Shown here: piece after piece, positions 1 to 7,223 of the stretch | How positions within the stretch are numbered: the stretch's first letter is position 1 | How the letters are laid out: the number at the start of each line of letters is the position of its first letter | Origin: Chitinophagales bacterium | GTDB lineage: Bacteria; Bacteroidota; Bacteroidia; Chitinophagales; Saprospiraceae | Length of the DNA: 36,476 bases | Reading direction: 5' to 3' | NCBI GenBank assembly: GCA_022360175.1 | Contig: JAKSDI010000099.1 | Span: 1 to 36,476 of the forward strand | Program-made: the position numbers and the translations under genes | Notes under the pieces: generated by a model | Seen by the model: the letters and a program-made list of their open reading frames with translations, nothing else | Told to the model about the DNA's origin: nothing | The model's database searches: none

Positions 1-228
1 ATAATATCGCTGTGCCAAAGCACGAGGATGATTATAGCGATTGTGGTGGCGATGATAGCGAGGCTCTTCCCAGCTCATACCGGAAAAGAAATAGCGCAAT
101 CTGCGGAACACAAAAAATACGGTGCTCAATACAGCGGCTATGATTAATGCCGTTATGACAAACCTTGCCATAAAGAATAGGAATAACAGGCCCAATGATA
201 GGGCAAAGAAAAATTTAAACGGTCTCAT
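1..228 (-). CDS. Small membrane protein, 3' end outside window
   Basis: This is a partial reading frame of 76 codons with no stop. It starts at an ATG (complement of 226-228) and runs off the left edge. The N-terminus is one long hydrophobic stretch, roughly residues 4-45, enough for one or two membrane helices. A region rich in Arg, Tyr and His follows (WEEPRYHRHHNRYNHPRAL). It lies on the same strand as the ECF sigma factor and the 110-residue membrane protein upstream, but a 316-base gap separates it from them, so it may have its own promoter. I do not recognise the family. Membrane location is inferred from hydrophobicity alone, and because the C-terminus is missing nothing can be said about full length. 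Confidence 0.6.
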   Translation of the reverse strand, partial: MRPFKFFFALSLGLLFLFFMARFVITALIIAAVLSTVFFVFRRLRYFFSGMSWEEPRYHRHHNRYNHPRALAQRYY

Positions 229-544
229 TGTTTAGTATTTTAAAAATATATGGTAAAATGAAGCACTCCATAAATCACCATAAAGTCACTAAGACACAAA
301 GCATTTTTCAAGAAGCTATATGCTTTAAACTTTTTGAGCCCTGGTGGCTTGATGGTGTTTAATTCGTGCGCTTACAATATTGAAGACGTATGACTCTGAA
401 AATTACTTTAAAATATTTTGACTTTTTTTAAAAAAACTTTTAAATACCTGTAAATCAATACTATATATTCAAACGTTTTTAAAACAGGGATAATAAAATG
501 CTTTGCTTTCTCTATTTTATAGCCTACAGCAAGCCTTGAAGTTA
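229..544. other. Intergenic stretch without a supported gene
   Basis: This is 316 AT-rich bases between two minus-strand genes. It contains A and T runs near 420-445 and no reading frame I would defend. I found no TAnnTTTG match on the minus strand and no clear terminator hairpin. It presumably holds the 3' end of the sigma-factor transcript and perhaps a promoter for the gene at the left edge. Confidence 0.5.
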
Positions 545-877
545 CTAGCATTTTTTTCTCCATCTTTCCTTAAATGCAGCACGTTCTTCTTCATTCATAT
601 TCATCCACTTTTCTTTCCATTGACGCCTGCGTGCATAATGCTTCTTTCCTTTCGGACCAAATTTGAATCCCCCAAAAAGAATACGAGAAAGAATCAAGAG
701 CCCAATAGCTTGCCAAAACTGAATAGGCTTCACCCCTACCAGGTCTGGCAAAATAGCATTCCACAATAACATAACTACTCCTCCCAGAACCAATACAAAT
801 AGTATGGCCATCCCTATGAAAAAGAATATCTTGCCAGGATGAAATCCTTTGGGGCTTGAATAATTATTTCCAAACAT
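545..877 (-). CDS. Conserved two-helix membrane protein downstream of ECF sigma factor
   Basis: A 110-residue protein with two predicted membrane helices, about residues 16-42 and 52-72. The second contains the segment FWQAIGLLILSRILFGGF. The C-terminal third is a highly charged, probably helical tail (EEERAAFKERWRKKC). I know this architecture as a small membrane protein often found beside ECF sigma genes in Bacteroidota, but it has no assigned function. The gene begins 47 bases after the sigma-factor stop on the same strand, so the two are probably co-transcribed. It could be a membrane partner or anti-sigma-like regulator; that is inference, since no known anti-sigma domain is visible. The ATG at 877 is the first in frame. 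Confidence 0.8.
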   Translation of the reverse strand: MFGNNYSSPKGFHPGKIFFFIGMAILFVLVLGGVVMLLWNAILPDLVGVKPIQFWQAIGLLILSRILFGGFKFGPKGKKHYARRRQWKEKWMNMNEEERAAFKERWRKKC

Positions 878-924
878 GTTTTAATCATTTTAGTCCAAAA
901 CAAAAAATAAGAGCCTCCTCATGA

Positions 925-1488
925 CTAATACGTCAAAAATTCATCATACAAATCAGCCAATCGCTTGCGCAAATGTTGAACAGCATAGCGTTTTCTGGAA
1001 ATGAGTGTTTTGATGTTCTCACCAGTACGATCGGCAATTTCCTGAAAAGTTTGATCTTCTAGTTCATTCCATACAAAAACTTCTCTTTGCTTTTCAGGCA
1101 ATTCATCTAAAGCTGCAAAGAATTCTTCCCAAAAAAGAGTTCGTAAGCTTTCCGTTTCAGGAGTATTATAATCGGCTAACAATATGTCCTTGAAGACCGT
1201 ATCTCCTTCTTCATCTTCGTAGGCGAAATCCTCTAATAATTCCGGGCGTTTCTTACGATAGTTGTCCGTTATTCTATTACGAGCTACCCTAAACAACCAT
1301 CCACTCACCTGTTCTACCGGCTCTGTGTCTACAACTTTACTAAACTGGTACCAGACCTCCTGGAAGATATCTTCTGCATCTACATTCCTCCTTACCCTGC
1401 CCCTAATAAACTGGAACAGGCGATTGCCATAATCTCTCATGGCTCTGGCCACCGTGTTTTCACCTTGTTCTGCCATTGATATTAGCAT
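925..1488 (-). CDS. ECF-type RNA polymerase sigma factor (sigma-70 family)
   Basis: A 187-residue sigma factor of normal ECF length. Region 2 spans about residues 15-82 and shows the core-binding helix DAEDIFQEVWYQF and the -10-recognition segment GWLFRVARNRITDNYRKK. Region 4 spans about 125-182 (LPEKQREVFVWNELED, then the helix-turn-helix FQEIADRTGENIKTLISRKR). An acidic linker at residues 87-100 joins them. Such factors direct RNA polymerase to a small regulon, usually for envelope or metal stress. No separate anti-sigma gene is recognisable; the next gene downstream encodes a two-helix membrane protein that might fill that role. The start could also be Met5. It is divergent from the PadR gene, with 235 bases between them. 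Confidence 0.93.
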   Translation of the reverse strand: MLISMAEQGENTVARAMRDYGNRLFQFIRGRVRRNVDAEDIFQEVWYQFSKVVDTEPVEQVSGWLFRVARNRITDNYRKKRPELLEDFAYEDEEGDTVFKDILLADYNTPETESLRTLFWEEFFAALDELPEKQREVFVWNELEDQTFQEIADRTGENIKTLISRKRYAVQHLRKRLADLYDEFLTY

Positions 1489-1562
1489 ATGAAATAAATG
1501 TCCTTTGCCTTAGTAGACGAATTAAAGGAGATTTTACTTTAAAGAAAGGGATTTTTTTGGAA

Positions 1563-1570
1563 CAAAAATA
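1563..1570 (-). promoter_or_regulatory. Candidate -7 promoter element for the ECF sigma gene
   Basis: The minus strand reads TATTTTTG, matching the Bacteroidota -7 consensus TAnnTTTG at every fixed base. It lies 75 bases before the sigma-factor start. A TTG on the same strand (complement of 1589-1591) sits 18 bases away, slightly short of the usual 19-21 spacing, so the -33 element is uncertain. Confidence 0.4.
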
Positions 1571-1641
1571 AAAACCATACATCTTTTGCAATCAAACAGC
1601 TGAATATCAACAACTTAAAACACAATCAGTTATTTGTTCTA

Positions 1642-1693
1642 CATTTACGAATGAAATAAATTTCATTTAATTGGCATTTACGAATAAAATAAA
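1642..1693 (+). promoter_or_regulatory. Probable PadR operator: two 19-bp direct repeats
   Basis: Two copies of CATTTACGAATgAAATAAA (1642-1660) and CATTTACGAATaAAATAAA (1675-1693) match at 18 of 19 positions and are spaced 33 bases, about three helical turns, start to start. The first copy runs into an inverted repeat, ATGAAAT-aa-ATTTCAT (1651-1666). The second copy fills the spacer between the predicted -33 and -7 elements of the padR promoter, so binding there would block polymerase. PadR regulators commonly repress their own operon. Confidence 0.55.
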
Positions 1694-1702
1694 ATAGATT
1701 TG
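1671..1702 (+). promoter_or_regulatory. Promoter of the padR-permease operon
   Basis: TTGG at 1671-1674, then 20 bases, then TAGATTTG at 1695-1702. This fits the Bacteroidota housekeeping promoter (TTG at -33, 19-21 base spacer, TAnnTTTG at -7). The padR ATG follows 21 bases after the -7 element. Confidence 0.6.
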
Positions 1703-1723
1703 TACTATACACAATAATTAATA

Positions 1724-2056
1724 ATGAAAGGAACTCATTTAGGAGAATTTGAAGAGTTGGTACTACTGGTAGTAGGTATACTCAATGGCAATGCTTATGG
1801 CATCACCGTAATGGATGAAATCAAGCAACACACTGGCCGTAAAGTAAGCATTAGTACCATCCACTCTACTTTAGCTCGTTTGGAAAAGAAAGGTTTCATA
1901 GAATCTCATGTTGGTGGGGCTTCTCCTACCCGAGGAGGACGAAGCAAGCGTATTTACAAGATCAACGCAGAGGGACAGCAAGCTTTGGAAAAGGCTAAGA
2001 TTCAAAGAGAAAAATTGTGGAACCTACTACCCAAAAACTTATTCAGCCATGGCTAA
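1724..2056 (+). CDS. PadR-family transcriptional regulator
   Basis: A 110-residue winged helix-turn-helix protein, the short PadR form without a long C-terminal helix domain. The N-terminal helix (EFEELVLLVVGIL), the recognition segment (SISTIHSTLARLEKKGFIES) and the wing with GGRSKRIYKINAEGQQALE are typical. PadR proteins usually repress a neighbouring transporter gene and are released by a ligand or stress signal. The stop overlaps the start of the permease gene by 8 bases, so the two are translationally coupled. Direct repeats across the promoter suggest autoregulation. The inducing ligand cannot be inferred. Confidence 0.92.
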   Translation: MKGTHLGEFEELVLLVVGILNGNAYGITVMDEIKQHTGRKVSISTIHSTLARLEKKGFIESHVGGASPTRGGRSKRIYKINAEGQQALEKAKIQREKLWNLLPKNLFSHG

Positions 2057-4646
2057 AGATATCCCAAATTGGGCAATGAAGTTTCTCAAACTTACTTGCG
2101 CCCCCCAGCATCTTGATGAATTACAAGGAGACCTTTTAGAACTATTTGTTCGTGATAAGGAGGAAATGAGTTTAAACAAAGCCCGCCGCAAATTTATCTG
2201 GCGCGCCCTTTCTTCACTTCGCTGGTATAGATTGCCTCGCTTCGAACATTTACACGCTATCACCTTATACAAAAGCTTCTATAAAGTAGCGATTCGGCAT
2301 GCACTAAAACATCGCTCAGCTTCCAGTATACAGGTATTGGGATTGATGCTTGGCCTGGCAGCTACCTTTTATATTGGCCTTTTTGTGCATAATGAATTAC
2401 AGTACGACCATATGCATGAAAGAGGAGATCATATATATAGAGTACTCCGGCAAAACACCCAAACCGGAGCTCGTGTTGAAGCTACTTCTTCTCTTTATGG
2501 TGAAGCTTTAGAAAAAGAATTCCCTTTCATATCGATGTGCAGAATGGGTAACGACTTAGTAAAGCTTGGTGAGATCAATCCTATATTGGAGAAAGAGTTT
2601 TACTGGGCAGATTCTACTTTCTTTGATTTATTCAGTTTCCAATTTATTCATGGAGATCCCAGAACCTGCCTGGATGAAATCAACAGTATTGTATTAACTC
2701 AAAGTCTTTGTCAGCAGCTATTTGGTACAGTTGATGTGCTAGGAAAAACAATGCAGGTAAAAGTATACGATAGTGATGATGTCTTTCCAATGAATATCAC
2801 GGGAATAATAAAGGACCCACCGACACAAACTCACATTCAATTCCGTGCTTTAGGTTCTATGCCTAATGCAAAAGAACTTTATGGTAATCTTTTAAATACC
2901 TGGGGGTTCTCATGGGTAAGAACATATATCTATACTCCAGAAAATCGAATTCAGGAGGTTAGAGACGGAATTGCTCAACTGATTCTTAAATATCTGGGTG
3001 ATCAGGCCCCAAAAAATTTCGGTATCGGCTTCCAGGCATTTTACGATGTTTATCACGACTCACAAGATATCGATGGAAATACATTCAAAGGGAGTAAAAA
3101 AAACCTCGCCATCTTTAGTATAATTGGTATGCTCATACTGCTTATTTCATTGCTAAATTACATCAATCTTGCTACAGCCAGAAGCATTACCCGTGCCAAA
3201 GAGGTAGGAATTAGAAAAGTTTTAGGAGCACAAAAAAGAGCTGTTACTGCTCAATTTATAGTTGAATCTACCCTATTCACACTAGGTGGTGGTATTGCTG
3301 GAATATTATTAACGATTATCTGCTTACCTGCACTCAATCGTTTATTTCAAATTGATTTAAAACTAGCTTCTTTGTCTCTGCTCAACTGGTCATTTATTTT
3401 TGTCCTTCTACTCTTTTTAGGATTCCTGGTTGGTATTCTTCCTGCAGTGATGATGAATAAAATCCCTCGAATATCTCAAACCAAAACTGCCATTCCATTT
3501 AAGACTGCTCAATGGCCATTTACTCGTAAGTTATTTATTGGTATCCAATACTTTGTAACTATTGGATTATTAATTTCTACGCTTGTAATTTTTCAGCAAT
3601 ACAACTATTTAAAGAATTACAATCTCGGTTTTGATTCTCAGCAATTATTGCACATCCCTGTTGATGATAGAAATATGCAAAGTCATTTGATGTCGATCAA
3701 AACAGAAATGAAAAAAATAAATGGAGTATATGGAATAACTGCAACAGGCGAAAACCTCCCCAGCGAGCTCAATAATACCTGGGATCTCAACTGGGATGGG
3801 TCCGGACTGGAAAATCCTCTATCTATTGATATAGTTGGTGTAGATAAAGATTATTTTAAACTGCTGGATATAGACTTTGTCGAAGGGAAAAACTTTCTTT
3901 TAGGCTATGATCGGGATTCTGCAAGTTCCGTTATCTTAAATGAAAAAGCTCAGGACATCATTGAGAAAACACCTCTGCTTAATCAGCAAGTACATATTGG
4001 TGGAAAGAATCGAAATGTTATTGGTATTGTGAAAAATTATCACAATAAGTCTCTGCATACTGAAATTCGCCCATTAGCCTATATGATTTTCCCTCCAGGT
4101 TTCAGGGTTAGTGCAGACAATCTTTTTCTCAAAGTAGACACCAAAGATATACCAAATTTGCTGCCTCAATTAAAAGCGACCTGGCAAGATTTTTCTACAG
4201 AACCTTTCAAGTACAACTTTGTCGACGATGCTTTTGCACAAGCTTATAGTTTAGAACGCCGCTTCAGTTTCCTGATTGGTGCCTTTACCATAATCGCTAT
4301 CAGCATAGCTGTAGTTGGGCTATTTGGTATGGTCAGTTTTATTGTACAACTTAAACTGAAAGAAATCAGTATACGAAGAATATTAGGCGCCAATGCAGTA
4401 CATCTTTTACAGTTGTTAAGTAGAGATATGGTTGGTGTCTTTATTATTGCAGCCATTTGTGCCCTCCCGCTGTCTTATCTTTTCCTTAAGCAGTGGCTTG
4501 CCAATTTTGCCTATAGTGTTTCTATTCAGGGATGGGTAGTTCTGCCAGGTATACTGATTTGCCTTGTACTTTCTTTATCGATTATTTTCTTTCATTTACA
4601 AAGAGCGACACGATTAAACCCTTCTGAGGTGATTAGCAGGGAATAA
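2049..4646 (+). CDS. FtsX/MacB-type ABC transporter permease with N-terminal prefix domain
   Basis: An 865-residue inner membrane protein. I start it at the ATG at 2049 because upstream codons in this frame only shadow padR, and the resulting N-terminus (WAMKFLKLTCAPQHLDELQG) matches the permease prefix domain seen in PadR-linked Bacteroidota permeases. Then comes a first helix (about 94-114), a MacB-like periplasmic domain, a three-helix FtsX domain containing ARSITRAKEVGIRKVLGA (about 375-392), a second periplasmic domain and a second FtsX domain with LKEISIRRILGA (about 768-779). No ATPase gene is adjacent, so the partner must be encoded elsewhere. In this superfamily such permeases transmit mechanical force for efflux of peptides or drugs, or for envelope signalling. 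The substrate is unknown. Confidence 0.92.
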   Translation: MAKDIPNWAMKFLKLTCAPQHLDELQGDLLELFVRDKEEMSLNKARRKFIWRALSSLRWYRLPRFEHLHAITLYKSFYKVAIRHALKHRSASSIQVLGLMLGLAATFYIGLFVHNELQYDHMHERGDHIYRVLRQNTQTGARVEATSSLYGEALEKEFPFISMCRMGNDLVKLGEINPILEKEFYWADSTFFDLFSFQFIHGDPRTCLDEINSIVLTQSLCQQLFGTVDVLGKTMQVKVYDSDDVFPMNITGIIKDPPTQTHIQFRALGSMPNAKELYGNLLNTWGFSWVRTYIYTPENRIQEVRDGIAQLILKYLGDQAPKNFGIGFQAFYDVYHDSQDIDGNTFKGSKKNLAIFSIIGMLILLISLLNYINLATARSITRAKEVGIRKVLGAQKRAVTAQFIVESTLFTLGGGIAGILLTIICLPALNRLFQIDLKLASLSLLNWSFIFVLLLFLGFLVGILPAVMMNKIPRISQTKTAIPFKTAQWPFTRKLFIGIQYFVTIGLLISTLVIFQQYNYLKNYNLGFDSQQLLHIPVDDRNMQSHLMSIKTEMKKINGVYGITATGENLPSELNNTWDLNWDGSGLENPLSIDIVGVDKDYFKLLDIDFVEGKNFLLGYDRDSASSVILNEKAQDIIEKTPLLNQQVHIGGKNRNVIGIVKNYHNKSLHTEIRPLAYMIFPPGFRVSADNLFLKVDTKDIPNLLPQLKATWQDFSTEPFKYNFVDDAFAQAYSLERRFSFLIGAFTIIAISIAVVGLFGMVSFIVQLKLKEISIRRILGANAVHLLQLLSRDMVGVFIIAAICALPLSYLFLKQWLANFAYSVSIQGWVVLPGILICLVLSLSIIFFHLQRATRLNPSEVISRE

Positions 4647-4668
4647 GTAAATTTATCATCTTTGCCAC

Positions 4669-5823
4669 ATGGTAAATGATGTTAGCAATATATTTCTTGC
4701 GACGACCGTCGTTTTAAGCATATTATTTGGAGTTGTTCTAATTGTCAAGAGCAACTCCAAAACTCCTACTCTTTTATTAGGCTTGTTTTTAATTTTTTAC
4801 AGCTCGGAAGGAATTATTCCTTTATTGGAAATTTTTATTTCCAGGCCCCTTGCCAGTCATATGTTGTTTTTTCCATTCTCCATGGGGAAGTTCATTTTTG
4901 TACCGCTACTATATCTATATGCTAAAAACCTGGTTTCACCCATTTCATATATTAAGGAATGGAAACACCTATTACCAGGTACTATCGAATTCCTTTTTTT
5001 TACTGTTTTATTTCTTTTTCCGGCAGCCACTAAAAGATCAATTTGGGAATCCGAAACAACCGATCTCTATTTCCTTCTATATTTAATTGTCAGTTTCTTT
5101 TATGCCGTTTATTATGTATTCAAAACCATTCGATTTATCAATACCTATAAGCTAGAAATTGAAAATTTTTATTCCACTCTAGAAGGCAAGCTGCTTAGCT
5201 GGATAAAAAAAATTGCATTGTTTTTATTGACCGTAGGAGTAGTATGGTTTGTACTCAATTTTTTCATTCCTTTCCTCTTCAGTGAAGAAAAGCTGGACTT
5301 ATTAGAAACTTATGTTGGATTAATTATTGATACTATTAATCTATTTTTTATCGGTTATGTTGCTATAATGGGGCTCAAACAAAGTGCTTTACTTGACTTT
5401 GTCCATATGAAATTTGAAGATGCTCAAAAAACGACTCTAACTCCTGCTGCATCACAAAACGAGCTGGAAGAAGCATCAAATAATCGGCTTTATAATTGCA
5501 TCATTGATTACATGAAAAACAAGGAACCTTTCACCAATCCCAATTTAACATTAGTCGCCTTTGCTTCAGATTTGAACGTTCCTGCCCGTAAACTATCGGA
5601 AGTAATAAAATTAAAGACCTCTTATAATTTTAATCAATTCATTAACTCTTATAGAGTAGAAAAGGCAAAAAAGCTATTAACTGCACCCAATTATACTCAT
5701 TATACTATTTTAGGTATTGCGGGGGAAGCTGGCTTTAATTCCAAAGCAACTTTTAATACTTCTTTTAAACAATTTGCAAAAATGACACCATCCCAGTTTA
5801 AAAGGCAATTCCACAATATTTAA
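4669..5823 (+). CDS. AraC-family regulator with N-terminal multi-helix membrane domain
   Basis: 384 residues. The first ~235 form about seven hydrophobic helices (for example residues 8-26 and 33-52), and the C-terminal ~110 form an AraC double helix-turn-helix. The second motif, ILGIAGEAGFNSKATFNTSFKQ, followed by MTPSQFKRQ, is diagnostic. The protein is therefore a membrane-anchored DNA-binding regulator that could sense a membrane or periplasmic signal directly. It starts 22 bases after the permease stop and may be the third gene of that operon; a near match to the -7 element (CATCTTTG, 4657-4664) could also give it its own, almost leaderless, transcript. The target genes are not known; the upstream permease is the obvious candidate. 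Confidence 0.9.
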   Translation: MVNDVSNIFLATTVVLSILFGVVLIVKSNSKTPTLLLGLFLIFYSSEGIIPLLEIFISRPLASHMLFFPFSMGKFIFVPLLYLYAKNLVSPISYIKEWKHLLPGTIEFLFFTVLFLFPAATKRSIWESETTDLYFLLYLIVSFFYAVYYVFKTIRFINTYKLEIENFYSTLEGKLLSWIKKIALFLLTVGVVWFVLNFFIPFLFSEEKLDLLETYVGLIIDTINLFFIGYVAIMGLKQSALLDFVHMKFEDAQKTTLTPAASQNELEEASNNRLYNCIIDYMKNKEPFTNPNLTLVAFASDLNVPARKLSEVIKLKTSYNFNQFINSYRVEKAKKLLTAPNYTHYTILGIAGEAGFNSKATFNTSFKQFAKMTPSQFKRQFHNI

Positions 5824-5857
5824 GTAGGTGGTAATATTTGTGTTGCTACCTACTTAA
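5820..5857. terminator. Bidirectional terminator shared by convergent genes
   Basis: The arms TTAAGTAGGT (5820-5829) and ACCTACTTAA (5848-5857) pair perfectly, and G-U pairs could extend the stem inward. The stop codons of both converging genes (TAA at 5821-5823 plus strand, complement of 5854-5856 minus strand) lie inside the arms, so one hairpin can end both transcripts. Confidence 0.6.
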
Positions 5858-6339
5858 TACTGAAAATAGTACCAATTTTCATTTAAAGATTTAAGCTGAT
5901 ATTCGCTTACCCAGGACAGTTCTATCTCCGGCTCTAATCCACTCAGGTTTTTTACAAGTCCGGAAGCACTTTCAACGCCATGTTTTTTATTACCCTTTAG
6001 CATAAAATAAACCACTTCTCCTTCTTTAAAGATGCTATAACACTTCTTGTTCTTGAGCAAATCCTGGAGTGCTGCATCAATTGAGCTATTTTCTAATCTT
6101 TTACTTTCTTGTTCTCCTTCTGCTCCAAGTGTTAGCCGAAAGGCTCCTTCGGAAATATCTATAAATGCAAAATCATATTGTTGCCCACTTTGCTCTTCTA
6201 AATAATTAGCAACAGCCTCCAAGTCGTTTTTTTCTTTTTGGAAAAAGGAATTAACAGTATCAAAAGAGGCTACTTGTTCAGATTGACATGCCGCAAACAA
6301 TAAGCACCCGTATATCAAAATTAAAAATTTGTCCTTCAT
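5854..6339 (-). CDS. Uncharacterised lipoprotein
   Basis: 161 residues. The N-terminus MKDKFLILIYGCLLFAACQ is a lipoprotein signal peptide with the lipobox FAAC and Cys at about 18, so the mature protein should be membrane-anchored on the periplasmic side. The rest is soluble and rich in Glu, Lys and Leu, with segments such as QYDFAFIDISEGAFRLTLGAEGEQ that suggest mixed alpha/beta structure. I do not recognise a domain. The gene stands alone, convergent with the AraC gene and divergent from the next lipoprotein gene. Its function is unknown. Confidence 0.75.
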   Translation of the reverse strand: MKDKFLILIYGCLLFAACQSEQVASFDTVNSFFQKEKNDLEAVANYLEEQSGQQYDFAFIDISEGAFRLTLGAEGEQESKRLENSSIDAALQDLLKNKKCYSIFKEGEVVYFMLKGNKKHGVESASGLVKNLSGLEPEIELSWVSEYQLKSLNENWYYFQY

Positions 6340-6496
6340 AAATCTTCAGTTAGTAATGTTTTTCAATAACGTTTATTCTATTAAAAGTAGTTGAAGATCA
6401 AGAAGAAAAAACGTCCAAAATTCTGTAAAAGCGTTTAAAATCATGATTTAAGACCCCTTCTGCGGAATGTAAGACGCTCTCTACCCCACCTTCCTG

Positions 6497-6504
6497 TAGC
6501 TTTG
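6497..6504 (+). promoter_or_regulatory. Candidate -7 element upstream of the ClpP-like lipoprotein gene
   Basis: TAGCTTTG matches TAnnTTTG exactly and lies 66 bases before the ATG at 6570. No convincing -33 TTG is found at the expected distance. Confidence 0.3.
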
Positions 6505-6569
6505 TATCATCTTTTAACTCAGGAAAAATGAATCCCCTTAAACATTATCCTCTTTTAAGAATGTAAACG

Positions 6570-7172
6570 ATGAAATACTTATTTTACTTAGGAAGCCTTC
6601 TCCTTTTTTCTATGTCCGTAAGTAGTTGCAAACTGCTATTAGGCATCAACAAACTGGAGAAATTAGAAATATTTTCCATCTCGGAAGATCATAAAACGAT
6701 TGTATTGGATGGAGCTATTAATTCATCTGCTTTTGATAAGTTCAAAGCTCTATCAGAACAATACCCTCAGGCAAAACAAATAAAAATTATCAATTGTGAG
6801 GGGTCTATTAATGATGACGTAAATTTAAAGCTCGCTAAATACATTCATCAAAATAATTTCAATATCCACTTAGCAGATGATGGATTAATCGCTTCAGGAG
6901 GCACTGATTTATTTCTGGCAGGCCATCAACGTACTAAAGGGAAAAACACTAAAATTGGAGTCCACTCCTGGTCAGGCGTATTAAAAACAGCCACAGATTT
7001 CCCTAAAGGACATGAACACCACCTCCCCTATATAGAATACTATCAGGCAGTAGGGTTTAGCCAGCAAGAAGCCGAAGATTTTTACTATTTCACAATTCAC
7101 TCCGCATCAGCCAACGATATTCACTGGATGACAGAAGAGGAAATTGAAAAATATCGGGTATTAATGAACTAA
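6570..7172 (+). CDS. Lipoprotein with ClpP/crotonase-like fold (COG3904-like)
   Basis: A 200-residue protein with a lipoprotein signal peptide (lipobox SVSSC, Cys20). The mature part reads like a small ClpP/S49-type domain: a strand with IVLDGAI (44-50), a helix, then LIASGGTDLFLAGHQR (106-121) and KIGVHSW (128-134). Ser109 in the IASGG turn sits where the nucleophile of ClpP-fold hydrolases lies, and His132 in GVHSW is in the usual place for the base. This pattern recalls the predicted periplasmic proteins of COG3904. Proteolytic activity is inferred, not shown. It precedes rsgA on the same strand with a 51-base gap and no obvious functional link. Confidence 0.7.
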   Translation: MKYLFYLGSLLLFSMSVSSCKLLLGINKLEKLEIFSISEDHKTIVLDGAINSSAFDKFKALSEQYPQAKQIKIINCEGSINDDVNLKLAKYIHQNNFNIHLADDGLIASGGTDLFLAGHQRTKGKNTKIGVHSWSGVLKTATDFPKGHEHHLPYIEYYQAVGFSQQEAEDFYYFTIHSASANDIHWMTEEEIEKYRVLMN

Positions 7173-7223
7173 ATTATCCATCTTCTGTGTTCTTCCACTG
7201 ACATTTCGAAATTGCTAACTTGA

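Noticed and set aside
503-769. 88-residue plus-strand frame
   Set aside because: It lies antisense to the 110-residue membrane protein gene, has no recognisable protein character and overlaps most of a better-supported gene.
1908-2048. N-terminal extension of the permease frame
   Set aside because: It only overlaps padR in another frame; the ATG at 2049 gives the conserved prefix-domain N-terminus.
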